Shown piece by piece: positions 9,396 through 17,207 of a DNA stretch of 64,000 bases (the first letter of the stretch is position 1; each line of letters opens with the position of its first letter). Under the pieces are notes generated by a model. It saw nothing but the letters and a program-made list of their open reading frames with translations. It did not search any database and was not told the origin of the DNA. The position numbers and the translations under genes were made by a program. Source of the stretch: Chryseobacterium aureum (lineage in GTDB: Bacteria; Bacteroidota; Bacteroidia; Flavobacteriales; Weeksellaceae); assembly GCF_003971235.1 (NCBI RefSeq), contig NZ_CP034661.1, forward strand, positions 1,488,001 to 1,552,000, given 5' to 3'.

Positions 9396-11798
9396 TCACT
9401 TCTGAATTGTTTTATAGCTCTCTATCAGCCTTATAAATTCTGAACGGTATCCTTCTTCGTCTTTACTTTTGCCCTGTCTGGCCAGGTTTTCAATACCGGA
9501 AAGATCTTTTCTGGTAATCAGTTCCGAGTTTCTCAGTACCAAGCCGAACCATGCTACGGAAGAAGCAAATTTAAAATCCGGACTTGATGAGGATATTCTG
9601 CTGTCTGCATTTTTAACTACCTGGCTTATTTCCCGGCTGGTGTCCCCGTCAGGTTTTTTATACCTGAACTTTATCGTTGCCAGTTCTTCTCCAAAGCCCT
9701 TCGACGAATTGCGGGTATATTTCAGATTACTTTCTTTAGGGGTAAACTTTGATTGTATGCCGGCAGGAATCACTTCATACAAAGCGGTAACGGTATGCCC
9801 GCTTCCCAGTTCCCCTGCATCTATTTTATCATTGGTAAAATCCTCATTCTTCAGCTTTCTGTTCTCGTAACCAATCAAACGGTATGAGTGTACATATTCG
9901 GGATTAAATTCAATCTGGATCTTTACATCTTTGGCAATGGCATACATGCTTCCTGCAAATTCTTTCCCCAGAAACTTATGGGCTTCCTGCATATTATCGA
10001 TATAAGCGTAATTTCCATTTCCTTTATCAGCAAGGGTTTCCAGCGTATTGTCTTTATAATTGCCCATTCCAAAGCCTAAACAGGTAAGGAAAACGCCTGA
10101 TTTCCTTTTATCTTCAATCAATGTTTTAAGATCTGAAGTGGAAGAAGTTCCTACATTAAAATCTCCGTCTGTTGCAATAATGACACGGTTATTACCATCT
10201 TTTACAAAATTTTCCGTAGCCAGCTTATAAGCCAGCTCAATCCCGGCTCCTCCAGCTGTACTTCCTCCTGCCTGAAGACGATCCAAAGCTTCAGTAATTT
10301 TATCTTTTTCTGCTGCTGAAGTAGGTGGCAAAACCATTCCTGCACTTCCTGCATACACTACAATTCCTACTTTATCTTTGGGTCTGAGCTGATTCAACAG
10401 TACTTTAAAGGAAGATTTCAATAATGGTAGTTTATTTTCTTCATTCATTGACCCTGATACATCAATAAGAAAGACAAGATTCGAAGCAGGCAAGTTATCC
10501 ATCGGAATATTTTTTCCCTGAAGTCCTATCTTAAGCAGTTTATGGTCAGGATTCCATGGGGAGTCGCTGTATTCCGTATTGATTGAAAAAGGATCTCCGT
10601 TTTTAGGCTGAGGATAATCATATTTAAAATAATTAACCATTTCTTCTATTCTTACGGCATTTTTATCCACTGCCTGCCCATTATTGATCATTCTTCTTAC
10701 ATTGGAATAGGAAGCGTTATCAACGTCAATAGAGAAGGTAGATAAAGGCTGGTTTTGTGTCAACTCAAAAGGGTTTTCAACAAAAGCATCATAGCTTTCA
10801 TTATTTTGAGTAACCGGGGTAATCTGTTTCTGTTTACTGATTTCCTCCTGCAGCTTTTTCAGTTTTTTTCTTTCTCTTCTGGAAAGATCTTTGGTAGTCA
10901 CTACAATGACTCCATTTGCTGCTTTACTTCCGTAGATTGCTGTAGCAGAATTTCCTTTCAGAACATTAATATTTTCAATTTTGTTTGGATCTAATTTTCT
11001 GAATTCCTCCTCTGATCTTACGATCCCGTTGAGAACAAACAAAGCTTTATTTTCCGGTTTTACAGACGCTGCTCCTCTGATCACCAGCTGATTTTTAATA
11101 TTAATATATCCTGGAGCGATATTGCTCCCCTGATTTCCTGATCCATTGATCCGAACTCCCGCAACAGATCCCTGCAATGAGGAATACGTTGCAGACTGTG
11201 GTACATTACTGACCGTACTGGTAATTGTATTGGAAGCTGATACTTCTTTTCTTTTAATCCCTTTTGAATATCCCATCACTACAACCTCTTCAATCTGTTT
11301 TGTCTGTAAGGTATCCTTATATATTCGGGGTACAGATGAAACTATTCTATCCGGAGCTTCAATGGGTCTTGGTAAGCTGCAAGTAGGATAAGGCTTATAA
11401 GGTTCTGTTATTACAACAGGCGGAGACTGATGTGCTATAGGATTAGGAACAGTTACAGGCAATTCTTCTTTCCTGATATTTTCTTTGATGGTACGGTCAA
11501 TTTTTGCAATATCAGATTCGGTAATCGGGCCCCTTGATGTTGTATTTTCAGCTATCACAGGCTTTAGCAGTTCAGCAGATTCCTTTTTATTCATAAAATA
11601 AAATGCTCCCATACCAATCACAAGACTTGCAGCAATACCATACGGCAGCCAAAGGGGAATCATTCTCTTTTTCTCTTCTTTTTTATCTAGTTTCTCTTCA
11701 ATTTTTTCCCATACTTTCTCAAAACCAGGAAAAACGGCTGGTTCTTCTGAAAGCCTGGACGCTTCATTGAATTGTTGATCTATATGATTATTTTCCAT
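9396..11798 (-). CDS. Anti-sigma-like / TonB-plug / von Willebrand A fusion protein
   Basis: An 800-aa protein with an unusual order. Residues 1-46 are charged and cytoplasmic (FEKVWEKIEEKLDKK), similar in style to short Bacteroidota anti-sigma N-termini. Residues 47-69 are a single transmembrane helix. A linker leads to a SusC-type plug module (about 165-302: EEVVVMGYS, LVIRGAAS, LFVLNGIV, ATAIYGSKAANGVIVV). A YfbK-type N domain, a vWA domain with intact MIDAS (DVSGS from Asp446, ATDGD) and a DUF3520-like end follow. It starts 12 bases after the stop of an ECF sigma gene, so a role as membrane-anchored sigma regulator that senses something in the periplasm is likely but inferred. No barrel is present, so it is not a TonB receptor. 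Confidence 0.87.
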   Translation of the reverse strand: MENNHIDQQFNEASRLSEEPAVFPGFEKVWEKIEEKLDKKEEKKRMIPLWLPYGIAASLVIGMGAFYFMNKKESAELLKPVIAENTTSRGPITESDIAKIDRTIKENIRKEELPVTVPNPIAHQSPPVVITEPYKPYPTCSLPRPIEAPDRIVSSVPRIYKDTLQTKQIEEVVVMGYSKGIKRKEVSASNTITSTVSNVPQSATYSSLQGSVAGVRINGSGNQGSNIAPGYINIKNQLVIRGAASVKPENKALFVLNGIVRSEEEFRKLDPNKIENINVLKGNSATAIYGSKAANGVIVVTTKDLSRRERKKLKKLQEEISKQKQITPVTQNNESYDAFVENPFELTQNQPLSTFSIDVDNASYSNVRRMINNGQAVDKNAVRIEEMVNYFKYDYPQPKNGDPFSINTEYSDSPWNPDHKLLKIGLQGKNIPMDNLPASNLVFLIDVSGSMNEENKLPLLKSSFKVLLNQLRPKDKVGIVVYAGSAGMVLPPTSAAEKDKITEALDRLQAGGSTAGGAGIELAYKLATENFVKDGNNRVIIATDGDFNVGTSSTSDLKTLIEDKRKSGVFLTCLGFGMGNYKDNTLETLADKGNGNYAYIDNMQEAHKFLGKEFAGSMYAIAKDVKIQIEFNPEYVHSYRLIGYENRKLKNEDFTNDKIDAGELGSGHTVTALYEVIPAGIQSKFTPKESNLKYTRNSSKGFGEELATIKFRYKKPDGDTSREISQVVKNADSRISSSSPDFKFASSVAWFGLVLRNSELITRKDLSGIENLARQGKSKDEEGYRSEFIRLIESYKTIQK

Positions 11799-11810
11799 TG
11801 TTGTAAAAGT

Positions 11811-12329
11811 TTATATGTTTTGATTCCCTAAAAGTTCCTGCAGCTTTTTTCTTGCAAAATTGAGCTGGGATTTTGAAGTTCCTTCACTGATGGAAAGCAT
11901 GGCTGCTATTTCCTTATGAGGATAGCCTTCAATAGCGAAAAGATTAAAGATGGCTCTACAGCCTTCCGGTAGAAAATTCAGTAAACTCAGAATATCTTTT
12001 TCCAGAGAAAGGTTGTCTGTAGTTCCTTCAGAATGGTCAATGAAGTTTTCTTCCAGAGAAATAAACAATCCTTTGTGGGTTCTTAATTTCTGCAGACATT
12101 CGTTTACCGCAATTTTTCTTGCCCAGGCTTCAAAAGTATCAGCATTCTGAAGCTGGGTAATTTTCGTGAAGATTTTGTAGAAGGTATCGGCCATTACTTC
12201 CTCTATATCTTCATCGTTTTTCAGATAGCGTCTGCAGACTGCGTAAAGCCTGCCCGCCATTTTCTCGTAAACTTTCCGCTGAGCATTACGGTTGCTACGC
12301 TGGCATTCCAATAATAATTCTTGTTCCAT
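11811..12329 (-). CDS. ECF-type RNA polymerase sigma factor
   Basis: 172 aa with sigma-70 region 2 (about 20-90, including YLKNDEDIEEVMADTFYK and FEAWARKIAVN) and region 4 (about 115-165, LPEGCRAIFNLFAIEGYPHKEIA with a helix-turn-helix LSISEGTSKSQL). This is a compact two-domain extracytoplasmic-function sigma factor. It is the first gene of the cluster running down to 24, and the next gene encodes a membrane protein with an anti-sigma-like N-terminus. It probably controls its own operon and perhaps genes elsewhere. Confidence 0.93.
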   Translation of the reverse strand: MEQELLLECQRSNRNAQRKVYEKMAGRLYAVCRRYLKNDEDIEEVMADTFYKIFTKITQLQNADTFEAWARKIAVNECLQKLRTHKGLFISLEENFIDHSEGTTDNLSLEKDILSLLNFLPEGCRAIFNLFAIEGYPHKEIAAMLSISEGTSKSQLNFARKKLQELLGNQNI

Positions 12330-12348
12330 AGTCAGGAGTTATATTATT

Positions 12349-12381
12349 ATAGATGCGGAAACTTTTGAAAGGGTTGGAAAC
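12349..12381 (-). promoter_or_regulatory. Candidate ECF-type autoregulated promoter of the sigma operon
   Basis: Read on the minus strand, GTTTCCAACC (12372-12381) is followed after 15 bases by GCATCTAT (12349-12356), 20 bases before the sigma start codon. It does not resemble the housekeeping TAnnTTTG promoter, but has the AAC-type -35 seen in ECF promoters. Assignment is by position and motif only. Confidence 0.4.
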
Positions 12382-12536
12382 ATAGTTAACTTTTTTAAGA
12401 AAATGATTAAAAAGTAAAATGATAAAGCTTTTTTTTTACTTCAGTAATATCTTTTTTTAATTTCAAATTTAACTTTTCCTTGTGTAACAAATCTCTATTA
12501 TCAACGACTATTAATACAAATAATCTTTTTATAGTA

Positions 12537-13739
12537 ATGAAAAATGCCAAAATTGCATCATTACTTTTTGTTTTGTCTGCAGGAAGTATGATGTTTGCCC
12601 AAGATGACTTAATCAACAAGTTAAAAAACAACCACTCACAAAATGCTAATTTCCAGTTCACAACACTAAAAGATGTTGGTGCTACTTCGGTAAAGAACCA
12701 GGGGTCTTCAGGAACTTGCTGGAGCTACTCAGGAAACTCTTTCCTTGAATCTGAAATGCAGAGAATGGGCAAAAAACCTGTAGATCTTGCTGAAATCTTT
12801 ACAGCAAGAAACTCTTACCACGACAAAGCAAAATTATATGTTTTGAATAATGGCGCTATCAGTTGGGGTGACGGAGGAGAACTTCACGATGTAATCAACA
12901 TGTACAAGAAGTATGGCGCGGTTCCTCAGGACGTTTATACAGGGTTAAAATCCGGACAGACTACGAATAACTTCAAAGAAATGCAGGGAAAACTGAAGCC
13001 GGTTCTTGACAGCCTGGTTCAGGCTTCCTCAAAAGGAAAACTGACAGATAACTGGATGGATTCTGTAGATGCCGTTCTGGATGAATATTTAGGAAAGGTA
13101 CCTGCTAACTTCACGTATGAAGGGAAAAACTACACTCCGAAAACGTTTGCGAAGGAAGTGGTAGGAATTAATCCTGAAGATTATGTGGAATTATCTTCTT
13201 ATAAAGATTATCCTTATTTCCAGAAATTTGTAGTTCCGATTCCTGACAACTGGAGCCATGATTCTGACTGGAATGTTCCGATGAAAGATCTTACAGCAAT
13301 TATTGATAATGCAGTAAGCAAAGGATATTCTGTAGGTTGGGCAACTGACGTTTCTGAGCCTTATTTTTCTTACAAAAACGGGGTAGCTTACGTTCCTGAT
13401 ATGGATCTTGATCAGATTACCGCAGAAAATAAGCAGACTTTGTTTACAGAACCTAAGAAAGACAAAACCATTACTGAGGATATGCGTCAGAAAGCGTTAA
13501 ACAACCTTTCTACAACAGATGACCACGGTATGCACATCGTAGGTCTGGCCAAAGACCAGACTGGTAAAGAATATTATATGGTGAAAAATTCATGGGGTGT
13601 AACCAATGATTTCGCCGGATATATTTACGTAACAAGACCATATGTAGAGTACAAATCCACGGCAATTCTTGTTCACAAAAATGCGATCCCGAAAAGCATT
13701 TTAAAACAGTTAAAGCCAACCAAAAATATTGGTTTATAG
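12537..13739 (+). CDS. Exported C1-family cysteine peptidase (bleomycin hydrolase / aminopeptidase C type)
   Basis: 400 aa from the ATG at 12537, chosen because it gives a clean signal peptide (MKNAKIASLL...MMFAQ); an upstream TTG in frame would bury it. Papain-fold catalytic residues are in bleomycin-hydrolase order: Cys61 (SSGTCWSYSG), His333 (DDHGMHIVG) and Asn351 (VKNSWG). Classical bleomycin hydrolases are cytoplasmic hexamers; this exported form presumably degrades peptides in the periplasm or outside. It is divergent from the sigma operon and ends at a strong terminator. Confidence 0.93.
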   Translation: MKNAKIASLLFVLSAGSMMFAQDDLINKLKNNHSQNANFQFTTLKDVGATSVKNQGSSGTCWSYSGNSFLESEMQRMGKKPVDLAEIFTARNSYHDKAKLYVLNNGAISWGDGGELHDVINMYKKYGAVPQDVYTGLKSGQTTNNFKEMQGKLKPVLDSLVQASSKGKLTDNWMDSVDAVLDEYLGKVPANFTYEGKNYTPKTFAKEVVGINPEDYVELSSYKDYPYFQKFVVPIPDNWSHDSDWNVPMKDLTAIIDNAVSKGYSVGWATDVSEPYFSYKNGVAYVPDMDLDQITAENKQTLFTEPKKDKTITEDMRQKALNNLSTTDDHGMHIVGLAKDQTGKEYYMVKNSWGVTNDFAGYIYVTRPYVEYKSTAILVHKNAIPKSILKQLKPTKNIGL

Positions 13740-13790
13740 AAGAAATCATTTCTGCCGGTACATGGCAGTTTTAGATATTTAAATCTGTTA

Positions 13791-13822
13791 AAACCCGCTT
13801 CCGGAAATCCGGAAGCGGGTTT
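13791..13822 (+). terminator. Rho-independent terminator after the C1 peptidase gene
   Basis: Perfect 14-bp stem (13791-13804 with 13809-13822), loop AAAT, GC-rich core CCGCTTCCGG, followed by TTTATTTT. Confidence 0.9.
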
Positions 13823-13874
13823 ATTTTCAGAATATATTTTTCAGAAAATATATTTCACATTTCAGTGTAAAGCA

Positions 13875-13904
13875 TTGCTCAGCATTTAAAAAATATTATA
13901 TTTG
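13875..13904 (+). promoter_or_regulatory. Bacteroidota-type promoter of the GG-leader micropeptide gene
   Basis: TTG (13875-13877) and an exact TAnnTTTG (TATATTTG, 13897-13904) with a 19-bp spacer. The start codon follows 22 bases later, so the 5' leader is short. Confidence 0.75.
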
Positions 13905-13926
13905 TCTGACCAACAAATCATTATCT

Positions 13927-14085
13927 ATGAAAAATCTAAGAAAATTAGTAAAAGCGGACCTAAAGAAAATTAATGGAGGGAATGCTCCGGAGTGTCCTGA
14001 AGGAAGTACGGCTTGCTATATTCCCGGCAGTAATGGCATTCCGCCACGCTGGAGATGTGTTCCGGATTCTGTAGGGTGTCCATAA
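13927..14085 (+). CDS. Double-glycine-leader Cys-rich micropeptide (bacteriocin-like precursor)
   Basis: A 52-codon gene with its own promoter and terminator. The N-terminus MKNLRKLVKADLKKINGG is a basic amphipathic leader ending in Gly-Gly (17-18), the processing site used by C39-peptidase ABC exporters. The predicted mature part is 34 residues with four cysteines (23, 30, 44, 51) spaced as two pairs, plus several prolines and a Trp. Leaders of this form belong to an annotated but poorly characterised Chryseobacterium 'bacteriocin-like' family. No exporter, immunity or modification gene is nearby, so the function is unknown; disulfides or post-translational modification are possible. Confidence 0.8.
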   Translation: MKNLRKLVKADLKKINGGNAPECPEGSTACYIPGSNGIPPRWRCVPDSVGCP

Positions 14086-14093
14086 ATTTACAA

Positions 14094-14125
14094 AATCGGC
14101 TTTCAGGAAATCCTGAAAGCCGATT
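14094..14125 (+). terminator. Rho-independent terminator after the micropeptide gene
   Basis: Perfect 14-bp stem (14094-14107 with 14112-14125) around a 4-base loop, followed by CTTTA. It closes a single-gene transcription unit of about 230 bases. Confidence 0.85.
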
Positions 14126-14271
14126 CTTTAATAAATAGGTGAAAATTAAATATAAAATAAAGTGAATTATGCTGATTTAATATCGGCTGAATTGTCAATT
14201 TTACTTTGCAGCGAATACATTATGCTGTTAAAAAAGTCGGCCGCAAAATGAATGTACACTTCTTTATGATA

Positions 14272-15333
14272 TTAAAATAAAACGTTCATACTTTCTGCTG
14301 AAAAGTCCAGAAGAGCTTCTGTATTGCCGTCCTTGATCTTCTGTACCCACTGGTGATCCTGCAAAATAGCTCTTCCTACCGCAACAAGATCAAATTCTTC
14401 ATGATCAAGTCTTCTGATCAGTTCTGTAAGATCTGTTTTTTCTGTTCCCTGCCCTGCAAAAGCATTAAGGAAATCCCCGCTTAAGCCTACAGAACCTACG
14501 GTAATGGTTGGCTGTCCGGTAATTTTTTTAGCCCATCCTGCAAAATTTAAGTCAGAACCTTCAAATTCGGGCTCCCAGAAGCGGCGTTGCGAACAGTGGA
14601 AAATATCCACACCGGCTTCTTTTAGTGGCAATAGCCATTCTTCCATTTCATTTGGGGTAAATGCCAGTCTGGTTTTATAATCCTGCTGTTTCCATTGTGA
14701 AAGACGGATGATAATGGTAAAGTCCTCTCCTACAGCTGCTCTGATCGCTTTTACGACATCAACGGCAAATCTGCTTCTTTCTTTTAATGTTTTACCACCA
14801 TATTCGTCAGTTCTTGTATTGGTAACTTCCCAGAAAAACTGGTCGATCAGGTATCCGTGTGCCCCATGAATTTCTATACAGTCGAAACCAAGATCTTTTG
14901 CAGATTTTGCAGATGCTGCAAACTGTGCAATTGTATCCTGAATATCTTCAATGGTCATGGTGGAAGCTTTTTCCATAGGAACCAAAGGATAGTCTTCAGA
15001 CATTCTTGTATCCCCCACGTGCCAGATCTGAGGACCCATTTTTCCTCCATTCTGATGAACGGTATCAATAACATTTTTCCATCCGTTCAGCGCTTCTGTT
15101 CCATAGAAGTCCGGAATATTCTGCATGTTTTTTGATCCCGGTCTGTTAATCACAGTTCCCTCAGAAAGAATCAATCCTACTTCTGAAGCGGCTCTTCTTC
15201 CGTAATAGTCTGCGATATTCTGTGTAGGAACTCCATTGTCAGATTGAGCTCTGGTCATAGGAGCCATTACAATTCTATTTTTAAGCTGTAAATTTTTGTA
15301 TTGAAACGGTTTAAATAATGATGATGTGCTCAT
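14272..15333 (-). CDS. Old yellow enzyme-family NADH:flavin oxidoreductase
   Basis: 353 aa, full length for the family. It is an FMN TIM barrel opening with FKPFQYKNLQLKNRIVMAPMTRAQS and containing the signatures FDCIEIHGAHGYLIDQFF and TRTDEYGG. Family members (NemA, OYE, YqjM) reduce electrophilic alkenes, quinones or nitro compounds with NAD(P)H. The divergent neighbour is an HxlR-type repressor, and GTAAC repeats lie between them, so electrophile-induced expression is likely. Confidence 0.92.
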   Translation of the reverse strand: MSTSSLFKPFQYKNLQLKNRIVMAPMTRAQSDNGVPTQNIADYYGRRAASEVGLILSEGTVINRPGSKNMQNIPDFYGTEALNGWKNVIDTVHQNGGKMGPQIWHVGDTRMSEDYPLVPMEKASTMTIEDIQDTIAQFAASAKSAKDLGFDCIEIHGAHGYLIDQFFWEVTNTRTDEYGGKTLKERSRFAVDVVKAIRAAVGEDFTIIIRLSQWKQQDYKTRLAFTPNEMEEWLLPLKEAGVDIFHCSQRRFWEPEFEGSDLNFAGWAKKITGQPTITVGSVGLSGDFLNAFAGQGTEKTDLTELIRRLDHEEFDLVAVGRAILQDHQWVQKIKDGNTEALLDFSAESMNVLF

Positions 15334-15356
15334 ATTTAAATTTATATTTTATAATT

Positions 15357-15453
15357 GTTACACAAAGTAACTAATAATAGTTCACTTTTGTATCTTTTAT
15401 TAAAAAAATAGTGGTAACTTCGCAGTAACTTACATTAGTAACATCCAAGTAAC
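15357..15453. promoter_or_regulatory. Candidate HxlR operator array (GTAAC repeats)
   Basis: The 166-bp divergent region between the oxidoreductase and the HxlR gene holds an inverted repeat GTTAC-ACAAA-GTAAC (15357-15371) and four direct GTAAC copies starting at 15414, 15425, 15438 and 15449 (spacing 11, 13, 11), about one helical turn apart. Dimeric HxlR-family repressors often bind such arrays. Confidence 0.5.
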
Positions 15454-15499
15454 GTATGAATTCCAGTTTCTTAGGATGATATAAAATAAATTTCTCCTT

Positions 15500-15892
15500 A
15501 TGAAAAAGAATGAATTAATGCAATACAGCTGCCCTCTGGGCAAAGCAATGGCCGCTTTGGGAAGCAAATGGAAGCCTATCATTGTTCTTGTTATTAAAGA
15601 CAGGAAGTTGCGTTTCGGGGAACTGGCAGTACGCATTAATGTCATTTCCAGAAAAGTACTTACCGATCAGCTGAGAGAAATGGAAACTGATGGACTGGTT
15701 ATCCGTGAAGAGTTTAAAGAGCTTCCGCCACGTGTGGAATATTCACTTACAGAAAAAGGTTTGGCTTTGCTGCCTATTCTCTATTTGCTGGAAGAATGGG
15801 AAGCAAAATATCAGGTGAAAGGGCAGCATAAAGATAAAGACTGTGTTTTCCTGAATGAAGATGTCAAAAATAAAAAGGCGGTCAATGTTTGA
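15500..15892 (+). CDS. HxlR-family winged-helix transcriptional regulator
   Basis: 130 aa. N-terminal Cys11 in SCPLGKAMAALGSKWKPII is the usual HxlR sequence with a redox- or electrophile-sensitive cysteine. A winged-helix core follows (FGELAVRINVISRKVLTDQLREME, then a wing ending in YSLTEKG). It likely represses the divergent old yellow enzyme gene and senses reactive electrophiles through the cysteine, as YodB/HypR do. Confidence 0.93.
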   Translation: MKKNELMQYSCPLGKAMAALGSKWKPIIVLVIKDRKLRFGELAVRINVISRKVLTDQLREMETDGLVIREEFKELPPRVEYSLTEKGLALLPILYLLEEWEAKYQVKGQHKDKDCVFLNEDVKNKKAVNV

Positions 15893-15931
15893 TCGCTTTT
15901 TGCTTTTTAAAACAATACTGAAGATTACTTA

Positions 15932-16219
15932 TTAATTATCTGGCTTACTTTTTATAAATAAGGATAAAATAAAAAATGTAATTAAAAACATAATAAACTG
16001 AATCAATAAAACAGGCCATATACCGGGATCAGCATATCGGTATCCAAAACTTAAAATAGATACAGGAAACGTTACTAATAAAGCATATAAAGTCCATTCA
16101 CCATATAACGGATCGCTGCCGTACGCTGAACATACTGCCAATGTTCCTGTTCCTACATACAGTATTGAAATAAGGAGTGCCCATTTCCGGGATTTTAAAA
16201 ATGAAGTGACAGCTTTCAT
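15932..16219 (-). CDS. Small membrane protein of unknown function
   Basis: 95 aa with three predicted transmembrane helices (about 12-32, 42-60, 67-90) and a basic C-terminus (FIKSKPDN). I do not recognise the family. It stands alone between convergent and divergent neighbours. The hydrophobic pattern and sensible start support a real gene. Confidence 0.6.
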   Translation of the reverse strand: MKAVTSFLKSRKWALLISILYVGTGTLAVCSAYGSDPLYGEWTLYALLVTFPVSILSFGYRYADPGIWPVLLIQFIMFLITFFILSLFIKSKPDN

Positions 16220-16242
16220 TTGTATTCTTTACTATGATTGAG

Positions 16243-16278
16243 TACCTTCAAAAAGGTAAGTGTATTACGAAAAAGTAA
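16243..16278. promoter_or_regulatory. Inverted repeats upstream of the AhpD-like gene
   Basis: TACCTT-CAAA-AAGGTA (16243-16258) is a perfect dyad, followed by TTAC-N6-GTAA (16265-16278). These resemble operator sites of HxlR-type repressors and lie 53-88 bases before the start codon at 16331. Confidence 0.4.
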
Positions 16279-16330
16279 GTATATAGGTTCAAAACCATTT
16301 CTGATGCAAATTTGCAGAAAAAATTTCATT

Positions 16331-16747
16331 ATGAATTACAAAGACATTGCAAAAGAAACCATTGGAAATCTGTATAGAGCCCACAACAGCATCAGAAAAT
16401 CCGGTATTGATGAAAAACTGATTGCTTTGGTGGAGCTGCGTGTTTCTCAAATCAATGGTTGTGCCTATTGCTGCAGCTATCACGCTAAAGAACTCTCTGA
16501 TTTTGGCTTTGAACAGGATGTCATTAACAGGCTTCCGGGTTGGAAACATATCCATGCCTTCAATGATCAGCAAAAGCTTGTTTTAGCATGGGCAGAAGCT
16601 CTTACGTACAGCAAAGATGATTGGGAAGATACTAAAGCAAAACTTATAAAGCATTTTACAGAAAGAGAAATTGTGGAGCTTACGGCAAGTATTACGCTAA
16701 TGAATACGTTGAATAAATTAAGAATTACTTTAGCAGAAGAAGATTAA
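16331..16747 (+). CDS. AhpD-like / carboxymuconolactone decarboxylase-family protein
   Basis: 138 aa from the ATG at 16331; a longer reading frame from 16238 would run through the operator-like dyads and adds no conserved sequence. The all-helical AhpD core carries the redox motif Cys44-x-x-Cys47-x3-His51 (GCAYCCSYHAKE) with Glu36, as in alkylhydroperoxidase-type members. The role is probably peroxide or thiol-redox defence. An additional Cys48 is present. Confidence 0.88.
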   Translation: MNYKDIAKETIGNLYRAHNSIRKSGIDEKLIALVELRVSQINGCAYCCSYHAKELSDFGFEQDVINRLPGWKHIHAFNDQQKLVLAWAEALTYSKDDWEDTKAKLIKHFTEREIVELTASITLMNTLNKLRITLAEED

Positions 16748-16777
16748 TCACAAAGAGGTATCAATATGTACCTGTTT

Positions 16778-17122
16778 TTATTGGGGAACTGATAATTTAT
16801 TACGTTTTATTTGAACGCTTTCATGATAACTGCCGTTAATATAATTCACAAATCCTTTCCCTATAACAGCTTTTGAACCTGCTTTAGGAATTGAATCTCT
16901 ATATTCAAAATAAAGGGTGTCATTCTTTAACTCATAACTTCCCGTATACACATCTTTATCCCGCATCATTCCCTGAGAGATAAATTCGAAGCTTTTATCA
17001 TCATACATTTTCAAATACATCCAGCCTAAAGGAGCTTCTCTGTCTGCCAGCAAAACTTCTTTTTTATCTTCTTTTTTACAATTTATAACAATTAACATCA
17101 AATATAAGAGTCTAATTTTCAT
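16778..17122 (-). CDS. Small putative lipoprotein of unknown function
   Basis: 114 aa. A short hydrophobic N-terminus ends in IVINC (Cys15), a loose lipobox, followed by Lys/Asp/Glu residues (KKEDKKE). The rest looks like a small beta-rich domain (YTGSYELKNDTLYFEY). No family recognised. Confidence 0.6.
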   Translation of the reverse strand: MKIRLLYLMLIVINCKKEDKKEVLLADREAPLGWMYLKMYDDKSFEFISQGMMRDKDVYTGSYELKNDTLYFEYRDSIPKAGSKAVIGKGFVNYINGSYHESVQIKRNKLSVPQ

Positions 17123-17160
17123 GGTCTATCATTGAATGATCTAAGCAAATATAAACTAAA

Positions 17161-17185
17161 AACCGCTCCCAAAAAGGAAGCGGTT
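17161..17185 (-). terminator. Terminator after the fused E1 dehydrogenase gene
   Basis: Stem AACCGCTCCC with GGAAGCGGTT (one mismatch) around AAAAA, followed on the minus strand by a T-rich run. It sits 23 bases after the stop codon. Confidence 0.8.
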
Positions 17186-17207
17186 CTACAATTTATTTAA
17201 ATCCCAA

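Noticed and set aside
12407..12661. Minus-strand ORF of 84 codons upstream of the C1 peptidase gene
   Set aside because: Overlaps the peptidase signal peptide and promoter region; Lys/Leu-rich shadow of AT-rich DNA.
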